Below are positions 1-5,124 of a stretch of DNA of 5,124 bases, in pieces. The number at the start of each line of letters is the position of its first letter. Position 1 is the first letter of the stretch. The position numbers and the translations under genes are program-made. The DNA comes from an uncultured Bacteroidota bacterium (lineage in GTDB: Bacteria; Bacteroidota; Bacteroidia; Flavobacteriales; Flavobacteriaceae). The stretch spans positions 1 to 5,124 of the forward strand of contig CAIJFC010000301.1 of the NCBI GenBank assembly GCA_903819815.1, read 5' to 3'. Below the pieces are notes generated by a model. It had not been told where the DNA came from, did not search any database, and worked only from the letters and a program-made list of their open reading frames with translations.

Positions 1-227
1 CTTTTTAATTTTTCTTCTTCGCCATTTTTAACCAAAGCTTTTCCTTTATAATGCACCAACATGGCACATTGTTCTGCTTGTAATGCATCATGTTCACAAA
101 TTTCGCAGAGGCATTCAATAACCCAATCAAAAGTATTTACATCGTCATTATACATCACGATTTCATTGTCAAAAGAAACACTTTCTTTTAAAACTACTTT
201 TTCAAGTACTTCCTCTTTTGTACTCAT
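1..227 (-). CDS. clpS: ClpS, ATP-dependent Clp protease adaptor (partial, N-terminal 75 residues)
   Basis: ClpS is a small cytosolic adaptor that binds N-degron substrates and delivers them to ClpA- or ClpC-type unfoldases for degradation by ClpP. Translating the minus strand from the ATG at 227-225 gives an open frame that leaves the window at its left edge after 75 codons. The ClpS core is clear: the YNDDVNTFDWVI motif at residues 26-37, with the Asn27-Asp28-Asp29 residues used for N-terminal amine recognition, then the helix motif QAEQCAMLVHYKG at 50-62, where His59 matches the conserved ligand-binding histidine, followed by KNG at 67-69. The family is about 90-110 residues, so only a short C-terminal piece is missing. 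The first 20 residues are charged and variable, as usual for the ClpS N-terminal extension. The start lies 28 bases after the prmA stop on the same strand, so co-transcription is likely. The fragment has four cysteines (39, 41, 44, 54), a high number for its length. Confidence 0.95.
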   Translation of the reverse strand, partial: MSTKEEVLEKVVLKESVSFDNEIVMYNDDVNTFDWVIECLCEICEHDALQAEQCAMLVHYKGKALVKNGEEEKLK

Positions 228-255
228 AGCTTTACAAATTATATTTTTTGAACTA

Positions 256-1089
256 CTAATTTAAATATTTTAATGATACCCAGTTGTTTCTCTCGAACTT
301 TTTCACATAGGTCAACCCTTTTTCTGTACAAGAAGCATCAATAAAAGGGATGTCGTCTGAGTAAAAGCCGCTTAATAATAAAACACCCTCTTTATTTAAA
401 CAATCGACATACGTCTGCATGTCGTTCAATAAAATATTACGGTTAATATTAGCGATTATCAAATCGTATTTTTTTCCTTTCAATAAATCGGCATCTCCTT
501 CATAAACTGTTATTTGGGTGCAATTATTTCGTTCCGCATTTTCAATTGAGTTAAGGTAACACCAATTATCGATATCAATAGCATCAATTGGTTGGGCGCC
601 TTTCATTTCTGCTAATATGGCTAAAATTGCCGTTCCGCAACCCATATCTAAAGTCTTTTTTCCGGCAACATCTGTTTCTAATAAGTGTTGAATCATCATG
701 TGAGTCGTTTCATGGTGGCCGGTGCCAAAGCTCATTTTAGGTTCAATAACGATATCAAATTTCGCATCTGTTTTTGGGTGAAATGGGGCACGAACATGAC
801 ATATTCCGTCTACTTCAATGGCTTCAAAATTCTTTTCCCATTCTTCGTTCCAATTGACCTGATCTATTTCTTCAATAGTATAGGAAACTTGAAATTCTGC
901 TGAACTTAGAATGTGTAAATCATCTAGAATATTCTCGGTCCAGAATTGTTTTTGTATATAGGCTACAATCCCCGAATCACTATCAATAAAACTTTCAAAA
1001 GGCAATTCACCTAATTCGGCAACTAATATTTCCGATCCTAATTCTTTTGGTTCCACTGAAAAATGAAATCCTAAATAGCTATTTGACAT
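256..1089 (-). CDS. prmA: Ribosomal protein L11 methyltransferase
   Basis: PrmA is a cytosolic SAM-dependent class I methyltransferase that methylates amino groups of ribosomal protein L11; its loss is tolerated in E. coli. The 277-residue product has the two-part family layout. The N-terminal L11-binding domain spans about residues 1-75. The linker and catalytic domain begin with the PrmA signature NWNEEWEKNF (79-88). Further landmarks are FGTGHHETT (121-129), SAM motif I DMGCGTAILAI (148-158), the acidic DAIDID stretch (169-174) for the SAM ribose, IANINRNIL (212-220) in the position of the substrate-site motif, and LSGF (239-242). The length is close to the E. coli protein (293), and no key motif is missing. 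The ATG at 1089-1087 follows a run of A and T with no Shine-Dalgarno. The gene lies 281 bases after tpiA, across repeats, and 28 bases before clpS, so it may be expressed with clpS. Confidence 0.97.
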   Translation of the reverse strand: MSNSYLGFHFSVEPKELGSEILVAELGELPFESFIDSDSGIVAYIQKQFWTENILDDLHILSSAEFQVSYTIEEIDQVNWNEEWEKNFEAIEVDGICHVRAPFHPKTDAKFDIVIEPKMSFGTGHHETTHMMIQHLLETDVAGKKTLDMGCGTAILAILAEMKGAQPIDAIDIDNWCYLNSIENAERNNCTQITVYEGDADLLKGKKYDLIIANINRNILLNDMQTYVDCLNKEGVLLLSGFYSDDIPFIDASCTEKGLTYVKKFERNNWVSLKYLN

Positions 1090-1130
1090 ATTTTTATTTT
1101 AATTTTTTTTACCACAAAAGGCACAAATTT

Positions 1131-1170
1131 AACCGCAAAGTTCGCAAAGATTTTCGCAAGGTTCGCAAGG
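1131..1170. repeat. CGCAAAG heptamer array, full four-unit copy
   Basis: Four copies of CGCAAAG or CGCAAGG start at 1134, 1143, 1155 and 1164, giving start-to-start spacings of 9, 12 and 9 bases. The same spacing occurs in the array at 2161-2197. A related degenerate stretch, ACCACAAAAGGCACAAATTT, precedes it at 1111-1130. The array lies between tpiA and prmA and is not coding in any convincing frame. It resembles short intergenic repeats I associate with Flavobacterium genomes; its function is unknown. Confidence 0.75.
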
Positions 1171-1175
1171 TTTTT

Positions 1176-1262
1176 TTAGCCACGAATTGCACTAATTAAC
1201 CCGAAATATAAATCTATTATCTCTTCGTCTATTATCTTATGTCTTCTTGAATCAGTGGCTAA
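1176..1262. repeat. 87-bp intergenic element bounded by perfect 8-bp inverted repeats
   Basis: The element starts with TTAGCCAC (1176-1183) and ends with its exact reverse complement GTGGCTAA (1255-1262). Inside is a 65-bp segment (1180-1244) that recurs almost unchanged at 1303-1367. The interior also holds TCTATTATCT twice, at 1213-1222 and 1228-1237, a 15-base period. There is no open reading frame, and the structure suits a small non-autonomous repeat or a long-loop hairpin. A run of seven T residues (1171-1177) overlaps its left edge. No target-site duplication is obvious, so mobility is only a possibility. Confidence 0.65.
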
Positions 1263-1273
1263 CGATATCTTTT

Positions 1274-1292
1274 AACTGCAAAGAGCGCAAAG
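1274..1292. repeat. CGCAAAG array, shortened two-unit copy
   Basis: TGCAAAG at 1277 and CGCAAAG at 1286 keep the 9-base spacing of the full arrays, and the copy begins AACTGCAAAG like the AACCGCAAAG opening of the others. The second pair of heptamers is absent. An eight-T run follows directly (1294-1301) and then the second copy of the CCACGAATT element, so the order of modules matches that at 1131-1244. Confidence 0.6.
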
Positions 1293-1302
1293 ATTTTTTT
1301 TA

Positions 1303-1367
1303 CCACGAATTGCACTAATTAACCCGAAATATAAATCTATCATCTCTTCGTCTATTATCTTATGTCT
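1303..1367. repeat. Second, right-truncated copy of the 1180-1244 repeat
   Basis: This 65-base segment matches 1180-1244 at 64 of 65 positions. The one difference is TCTATTATCT in the first copy against TCTATCATCT here. The copies are offset by 123 bases. This copy lacks the right-hand GTGGCTAA arm and stops three bases before the tpiA stop codon at 1371-1373, so on the minus strand it would be the start of the tpiA 3' untranslated region. Confidence 0.85.
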
Positions 1368-1370
1368 ATT

Positions 1371-2123
1371 TTAAATTGCGTTTACAATGGCTGCAAAATC
1401 TTCTGCTTTCAAAGCGGCACCACCTATTAATCCTCCATCAACATCTGGTTTTGAAAAAATTTCTTTAGCATTATCCGGTTTTACACTTCCTCCATAAAGA
1501 ATAGAAACATTTTCAGCAATGTCGCTTCCAAATGCTTTTCTTACTGTTTCTCTAATGAATTCATGCATTTCTTGTGCTTGTTCTGGACTCGCAGTTTCTC
1601 CTGTTCCAATAGCCCAAACTGGTTCATAAGCCAAGACGACGTTTTCCCATGAAGCAGGTTGAATATGAAACAATCCGTATTTTAATTGGTTTTCAACAAT
1701 ATTAAAATGATTACCAGATTGTCGGTCTTTTAATTCTTCGCCAAAGCAAAAAATAGCGGTCATATTATGACTAATTGCAGTGTCCACTTTATTGGCAATC
1801 AAGGCGTCTGTTTCATTAAAATAAGCTCGACGCTCTGAGTGACCAAGAATAACTGCATTAACCCCAATGCTTTGCAACATAGTTGCAGAAATTTCTCCTG
1901 TATATGCGCCACTTTCTGCTTGGTGCATATTTTGTGCGGCTACTCCAATATTAGTATATTCCAAATGATTTGCCGCCGATTGTAAATTTACAAAGGTAGG
2001 TGCAACAATAATTTGAACTTCCTTATCGGTTGGTAATTTATCAATTAAATCATTCAATAAATCTTCCGTTTCCTCTGAATTTTTATGCATCTTCCAATTT
2101 CCTGCTACAATTTTAGTTCTCAT
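1371..2123 (-). CDS. tpiA: Triosephosphate isomerase
   Basis: TpiA interconverts dihydroxyacetone phosphate and glyceraldehyde 3-phosphate in glycolysis and gluconeogenesis; it is a cytosolic TIM barrel, normally a homodimer. The 250-residue product has the standard length and an intact active site: Asn9 and Lys11 in AGNWKMHKN, the electrophile His95 in ILGHSERR, and the catalytic base Glu167 in AYEPVWAIGTG, followed by the mobile phosphate-gripping loop 6. The phosphate-binding segments YGGSVKPDNA (210-219) and GGLIGGAAL (230-238) are also present. The conserved cysteine is Cys126 in FCFGEEL, where many homologues have Ile or Val instead of Phe127. The ATG at 2123-2121 gives the expected N-terminus. 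The gene is separated from the upstream lipoprotein gene by 133 bases holding repeats, so it may have its own promoter, although I could not find a good Bacteroidota -7 motif there. Confidence 0.99.
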   Translation of the reverse strand: MRTKIVAGNWKMHKNSEETEDLLNDLIDKLPTDKEVQIIVAPTFVNLQSAANHLEYTNIGVAAQNMHQAESGAYTGEISATMLQSIGVNAVILGHSERRAYFNETDALIANKVDTAISHNMTAIFCFGEELKDRQSGNHFNIVENQLKYGLFHIQPASWENVVLAYEPVWAIGTGETASPEQAQEMHEFIRETVRKAFGSDIAENVSILYGGSVKPDNAKEIFSKPDVDGGLIGGAALKAEDFAAIVNAI

Positions 2124-2157
2124 TATTGATTTATTAATTATTTGATTTTATATTTTT

Positions 2158-2256
2158 AACCGCAAAGGGCGCAAAGTTTTACGCAAAGTTCGCAAAGAAT
2201 ATTAACACAGATGCGCTGATTTTTTTTTAATTTGTGTTAATTTGTGTAATTCGTGT
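2158..2256. repeat. Composite intergenic repeat: CGCAAAG array plus TTAACACA inverted repeat
   Basis: Four exact CGCAAAG heptamers start at 2161, 2170, 2182 and 2191 (spacings 9, 12, 9), opening with AACCGCAAAG like the array at 1131. Next comes a 9-bp perfect inverted repeat, ATTAACACA (2201-2209) and TGTGTTAAT (2233-2241), with a 23-base loop that contains nine consecutive T residues. The right end has TTTGTG, TTTGTG and TTCGTG at 2231, 2241 and 2250. AATTCGTG (2248-2255) is the reverse complement of CACGAATT in the other repeats. The element ends one base before the stop codon of the thioredoxin lipoprotein gene (2259-2257), so it would lie in that gene's 3' untranslated region. The stem is too AT-rich for a confident terminator call. 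Confidence 0.7.
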
Positions 2257-2745
2257 TTAATCTTTCAACGTTTTCTGAATCAACTCAAAATCAGTTTCTA
2301 TAGCTCTATACAAACTAATTTTTGACTTTTTGTTGACTACAATATATCTTGGAATCCAATCTAAATCAAGCGACTTACCAAATGATCCTTTCATTCCGTC
2401 TTTTACTAAAAAATGATCGCCTTTTAATTCATGCTTTACAATTCCTTCTTTCCATTTGTCAAATGTTTTATCACATGAAAAAAATACATAAACCACGTCG
2501 GGATTATTTTGTTGTAATTCTTTAATTTTTGGCATTGCTTTTACACAATCGCCACACCAAGAAGCCCAAAATTCAAGTACTACCGTTTTTCCTTTGTATT
2601 TATCTAAAATTGATTGAAATGAAACTTCCGATCCATCCATAGCGACAACATTTTCAGCTAGCGCCTCTTTGGAAAATTCTTTTTTTTGAGCCTTAGAACA
2701 AGAGAATGAAGCTAAAGCAACGAAAAGTGCAATTGTTTTTTTCAT
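2257..2745 (-). CDS. Thioredoxin-like (TlpA/ResA-type) probable lipoprotein
   Basis: This is a 162-residue probable envelope thiol-disulfide oxidoreductase. The N-terminus MKKTIALFVALASFSC is a short signal peptide ending in a candidate lipidated Cys16. The -3 residue is Ser rather than Leu, so the lipobox is non-canonical, but loose lipoboxes are common in Bacteroidota. The thioredoxin fold follows: VVLEFWASWCGDC with the redox pair Cys64-Cys67, then AMPKIKEL, a central VVYVFFSCD strand with an extra Cys91, and WIPRYIVV, where Pro132 is the expected cis-proline. The active site CGDC differs from the usual CGPC or CEPC. TlpA and ResA relatives reduce or isomerise disulfides in periplasmic proteins or serve cytochrome c maturation; the substrate here is unknown. 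The start lies 12 bases after the stop of the DoxX/MauE-thioredoxin gene, so the two are probably co-transcribed and may work together. Confidence 0.88.
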   Translation of the reverse strand: MKKTIALFVALASFSCSKAQKKEFSKEALAENVVAMDGSEVSFQSILDKYKGKTVVLEFWASWCGDCVKAMPKIKELQQNNPDVVYVFFSCDKTFDKWKEGIVKHELKGDHFLVKDGMKGSFGKSLDLDWIPRYIVVNKKSKISLYRAIETDFELIQKTLKD

Positions 2746-2757
2746 TATTGGGATTTG

Positions 2758-3843
2758 TTATTTAATAGTTTTAAGAGCAGAATAGGATTTTTGAATCAAA
2801 GTACTAAATTCCGTAGCATTGAATTTATTATCGGTAATACCATAATAGTATTTGAACTCATTTCCATTCCATAAATATTTTACTCCAGGGGTATCTTTTC
2901 CTGTTCCTAAAACATTCCAAAACGGAATAACCTCAATAATTTTATAAGGATACTTTGCTCCAGCAAATTTGAAAAAGTCTGGAATTAAATCGGCTTCCTC
3001 ATTCATAAAAACGATCCTAATGTCTGGAAAATTTTTATCCTTCGCCTTCATTTCGGTCAACTCCTTCGCGACTTCGCGACAGTGATCACAACCAGGAACA
3101 AAAAAGCAAAGTGTTTTTCTCCCTTTGTCAATAGAAGCAAAATAAGAACTGTAACCTGATTTGTGTTGTACAGGTTCGTCTTTAATTTCTTCAACTATTT
3201 TCTTTATAGTGTCTATTTTTTTGGGTTCAACGACTAAATCCGATTTTACAGTGTCAACAACTTCAATTGCATCAGTATCGTCTGGTTCAGCACCTGTAAC
3301 ATCAACCAAATTTGATTCTGCTTGCATTGGTGCCAACATAAATAATAGTAAAATAAAAGCCAAAGTTGTTGAAGTTAATATCCAGAAATTGCTTTTACTT
3401 TCGTCTTTTTTAGGCATCACTTTAAGTAAAATCACTAATAATACCATAGCGACAACATTTTTTAGAATGGCTTCTATTGGAGTCATCGGCAACAAACTCC
3501 CAAAACAACCGCAGTTCCCAGAATTACCGCCATCTTGAAAGGTAACAATAGTTAAATGGGTGGTAAAAACAGCTAACATTAATAAGGTCGCAGGAATTAC
3601 CAATTTTCTAAGGTAGTGCTTTTGCAAAATTAATAGCCCAAGTGCGAATTCAATTCCAATTAATATTCTTGAAAAAAACGGAGCAACATCACCAGAAAAC
3701 CCTAGCGGATACAATTGTTTTACTTCAAATGTTGAAATTGCAAAGTAAGGTGATGGGTACAATTTGGCAACTGCCGACAATAAAAATAAAAATGAAATAC
3801 TAATTCTAATGGCTATTGGAACATACTTTTCTTTAGCTGTCAT
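2758..3843 (-). CDS. DoxX/MauE-like membrane protein fused to a C-terminal thioredoxin-like domain
   Basis: The 361-residue product has two parts. The N-terminal half looks like a DoxX/MauE-type integral membrane domain with hydrophobic helices at about 8-28, 55-74, 81-101, 122-142 and 153-173. Between helices 3 and 4 is GNCGCFG (109-115), a motif typical of MauE-like proteins, with Cys111 and Cys113. Positive charges at 75-80 and 143-150 put those loops in the cytoplasm, so CGCFG and everything after helix 5 should face the periplasm. A charged, low-complexity linker (about 174-230) leads to a thioredoxin-like domain with FFVPGCDHCREVAKEL (Cys252 and Cys255) and a Thr-Pro pair at 318-319 in the position of the cis-proline. 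MauE supports disulfide formation during methylamine dehydrogenase maturation, but no mau genes are here, so the role is inferred as envelope thiol redox. It lies 15 bases after the DUF1599 gene and 12 before the thioredoxin lipoprotein gene. Confidence 0.85.
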   Translation of the reverse strand: MTAKEKYVPIAIRISISFLFLLSAVAKLYPSPYFAISTFEVKQLYPLGFSGDVAPFFSRILIGIEFALGLLILQKHYLRKLVIPATLLMLAVFTTHLTIVTFQDGGNSGNCGCFGSLLPMTPIEAILKNVVAMVLLVILLKVMPKKDESKSNFWILTSTTLAFILLLFMLAPMQAESNLVDVTGAEPDDTDAIEVVDTVKSDLVVEPKKIDTIKKIVEEIKDEPVQHKSGYSSYFASIDKGRKTLCFFVPGCDHCREVAKELTEMKAKDKNFPDIRIVFMNEEADLIPDFFKFAGAKYPYKIIEVIPFWNVLGTGKDTPGVKYLWNGNEFKYYYGITDNKFNATEFSTLIQKSYSALKTIK

Positions 3844-3858
3844 AATTGTTTATTTAAA

Positions 3859-4401
3859 TTATTTATGAAAATTCATTAAAATCAAAGCAAAAACAGCGTA
3901 ATTAATCATGTCTTGATAATTGGCATCAATCCCTTCAGACACAAGCGTTTTCCCTTTATTATCTTCAATTTGCTTCACGCGAAGTAACTTTTGCAAAATT
4001 AAATCCGTTAGCGAATTGACACGCATTTCGCGCCAAGCTTCACCGTAATCATGGTTTTTATTTTCCATTAATTCTCTGGTTTCATTGATTTTAGCATCAT
4101 AATGCCAAGTGGCTTTTTCAACATCTAAATCAGGTTGTTCTACTGTTCCTAATTCCAATTGGATTAAAGCCATAATAGAATAATTTATTATTCCTATGAA
4201 CTCACTCGCTTCTCCTTCATCCACTTTACGAACCTCATTTTCTTGTAAACTACGAATTCTTTGCGCTTTAATATAAATTTGATCTGTCAATGATGGCAAT
4301 CTTAAAATTCGCCATGCACTTCCGTAATCTTTCATTTTATTAACAAACAAAGTTCTGCATATTGAAATTACCTTATCGTATTCTTGAGAAGTAGTATCCA
4401 T
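3859..4401 (-). CDS. DUF1599 protein with two tandem copies of the domain
   Basis: I recognise this 180-residue protein as the Bacteroidota DUF1599 family, which I recall Pfam naming a nucleotide-modification-associated domain; no precise function is established that I know of. The protein is an internal duplication. Residues 24-53 (DYGSAWRILRLPSLTDQI and after) align without gaps to 117-146 (DYGEAWREMRVNSLTDLI and after) with 14 of 30 identical. The second halves also pair: EFIGIINYSIMALI (67-80) with NYQDMINYAVFALI (161-174). The sequence is soluble-looking, mostly helical, without signal peptide. The DYG...AWR...D..NYA pattern recalls all-alpha MazG-like nucleotide pyrophosphohydrolases, but that link is inference. 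It is the first gene of the minus-strand run, 15 bases before the DoxX/MauE fusion and divergent from folP. I recall DUF1599 genes lying near doxX-like and tpiA genes in other Bacteroidota, which would fit a conserved neighbourhood. Confidence 0.85.
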   Translation of the reverse strand: MDTTSQEYDKVISICRTLFVNKMKDYGSAWRILRLPSLTDQIYIKAQRIRSLQENEVRKVDEGEASEFIGIINYSIMALIQLELGTVEQPDLDVEKATWHYDAKINETRELMENKNHDYGEAWREMRVNSLTDLILQKLLRVKQIEDNKGKTLVSEGIDANYQDMINYAVFALILMNFHK

Positions 4402-4512
4402 TTATTGATGTATATTTGTATAAATTTCATCAAAAATAAGAATATTTTTTTATTGATTAGTGAACATTAACGATTATAAATGTAGTTTTATACAAAACCC
4501 TACTTTTTAACT
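4402..4512. promoter_or_regulatory. Divergent intergenic region between the DUF1599 gene and folP, with weak promoter candidates
   Basis: This 111-base, very AT-rich gap must drive both directions. Bacteroidota sigma factors recognise roughly TTG, about 19 bases, then TAnnTTTG. For the minus strand, TATTTTTG (4438-4431) fits the -7 consensus and lies 29 bases before the DUF1599 ATG, but no TTG is suitably spaced upstream of it. For folP, TTG (4453-4455), 19 bases, then TATAAATG (4475-4482) has good spacing but two mismatches in the -7 box; TAGTTTTA (4483-4490) is an alternative with one mismatch and poor spacing. Neither gene has a Shine-Dalgarno sequence. The existence of promoters here follows from the layout; the exact boxes are guesses. 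Confidence 0.35.
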
Positions 4513-5124
4513 ATGACAATCAATTGCAAAGGTCAAATTATTGATTTAACTACTCCAAAAATAATGGGGATTTTGAATATTACACCCAACTCATTTTATG
4601 ACGGTGGTATATATTCATTAGAAAAAAATGCAATTGCACAAGTCGAAAAAATGTTGAAAGAAGGTGCTACTTTTATCGATATTGGAGCCTATTCTAGCAA
4701 GCCAAATGCTGAATTTGTTTCTCAAGAAGAAGAGCTAATTAGAATAATCCCAGTAGTTAAAACTATTCTTAAAGAATTTCCAGAGGCTTTGCTTTCTATA
4801 GACACCTTTAGAAGTTCCGTTGCTCAAGAATGTTTAAATAATGGAGCAGCACTGATTAATGATATTTCAGCAGGAAACTTAGATGAAAAGATGATGGAAG
4901 TGATTTCGAAATACAACGTGCCATATATAATGATGCACCTACGTGGAACTCCTCAAACCATGCAAAGTCAAACCAATTACGAGCATCTGATTAAGGAAAT
5001 GATCACCTATTTTTCTGATAAAGTCAATAAAGCAAGAAGTTTGGGAATTAATGATTTAATAATTGATCCCGGATTTGGATTTGCCAAAACAACAGTTCAA
5101 AATTATGAAATATTAAGTAATTTA
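4513..5124 (+). CDS. folP: Dihydropteroate synthase (partial, N-terminal 204 residues)
   Basis: FolP condenses 6-hydroxymethyl-7,8-dihydropterin pyrophosphate with p-aminobenzoate to make dihydropteroate in cytosolic folate synthesis, and is the target of sulfonamides. From the ATG at 4513 the frame stays open for 204 codons to the window edge; the family is about 270-285 residues, so roughly a quarter is missing. Visible TIM-barrel motifs are IMGILNITPNSFYDGG (17-32), the pterin pyrophosphate/loop 1 signature; DIGAYSSKP (56-64), matching the canonical DIGGESTRP; SIDTFRSSVA (95-104); INDISAG (115-121); MMHLRGTPQTMQ (140-151); and IIDPGFGFAKT (183-193). Position 25 is Asn where E. coli has Asp, and SSKP replaces STRP; I recall such variants as usual in Bacteroidota FolP. 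The gene is alone on the plus strand here and divergent from the DUF1599 gene. Confidence 0.97.
   Translation, partial: MTINCKGQIIDLTTPKIMGILNITPNSFYDGGIYSLEKNAIAQVEKMLKEGATFIDIGAYSSKPNAEFVSQEEELIRIIPVVKTILKEFPEALLSIDTFRSSVAQECLNNGAALINDISAGNLDEKMMEVISKYNVPYIMMHLRGTPQTMQSQTNYEHLIKEMITYFSDKVNKARSLGINDLIIDPGFGFAKTTVQNYEILSNL

Noticed and set aside
61..264. A 67-codon plus-strand open frame over the clpS start region
   Set aside because: It is antisense to clpS, whose minus-strand product is unmistakable. The plus-strand peptide is Ser/Thr-rich with no recognisable domain.
685..903. A 72-codon plus-strand open frame inside prmA
   Set aside because: It lies wholly opposite the conserved PrmA signature region, resembles no family I know and is best explained as a shadow frame.
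1124..1131. A -7 promoter box for prmA (TAAATTTG on the minus strand)
   Set aside because: The octamer fits TAnnTTTG, but upstream TTG trinucleotides lie at 13 or 25 bases and not about 19. They fall inside the CGCAAAG repeat, where CAA and TTG occur by default.
1131..1367. Possible CRISPR array in the tpiA-prmA gap
   Set aside because: The 7-bp units are spaced 9-12 bases apart, and the 65-bp core occurs only twice. There are no uniform 20-40 bp repeats with unique spacers and no cas genes.
2201..2241. Inverted repeat with T run as an intrinsic terminator
   Set aside because: The 9-bp stem is mostly A/T with a 23-base loop. The homopolymer run is inside the loop and not after the stem, and on the minus strand it reads as A. 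It does not fit a standard rho-independent terminator.
3161..3538. A 125-codon plus-strand open frame opposite the DoxX/MauE fusion
   Set aside because: It is antisense to the linker and membrane helices of a well-supported gene. Its Ser/Thr/Ile-rich composition is what reversed codons of that region would produce.

Overview
The window looks like chromosomal core sequence from a Flavobacterium-like member of the Bacteroidota. The DNA is AT-rich. No start codon is preceded by an obvious Shine-Dalgarno sequence; the leaders are A/T-rich instead. The intergenic gaps carry CGCAAAG and CACGAATT repeats of a kind I associate with flavobacterial genomes. The proteins read as Bacteroidota-type versions of their families. 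The genus is an inference.

Layout: six genes lie head to tail on the minus strand. In transcription order they are a duplicated-domain DUF1599 protein (4401-3859), a DoxX/MauE-type membrane protein fused to a thioredoxin-like domain (3843-2758), a thioredoxin-like lipoprotein (2745-2257), triosephosphate isomerase tpiA (2123-1371), ribosomal protein L11 methyltransferase prmA (1089-256) and the start of the Clp adaptor gene clpS (227 to the window edge). Dihydropteroate synthase folP starts at 4513 on the plus strand, diverges from this run and is cut by the right edge.

The first three minus-strand genes are separated by only 12-15 bases and are probably one transcript. The prmA-clpS gap is 28 bases. 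The two wider gaps, downstream of the lipoprotein gene (133 bases) and of tpiA (281 bases), are filled largely with repeats that begin at or within three bases of the upstream gene's stop codon.

Functionally the window mixes housekeeping roles: glycolysis (TpiA), ribosomal protein methylation (PrmA), N-degron proteolysis (ClpS) and folate synthesis (FolP). The less characterised part is the cluster of DUF1599, DoxX/MauE-thioredoxin fusion and thioredoxin lipoprotein. By the positive-inside rule, the two cysteine motifs of the membrane fusion and the CxxC of the lipoprotein all fall on the periplasmic side, which suggests a small thiol-disulfide relay. I see no phage, IS transposase, CRISPR, tRNA or rRNA. 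The strongest unexplained signals are the structured intergenic repeats and the asymmetric internal duplication of the DUF1599 protein.
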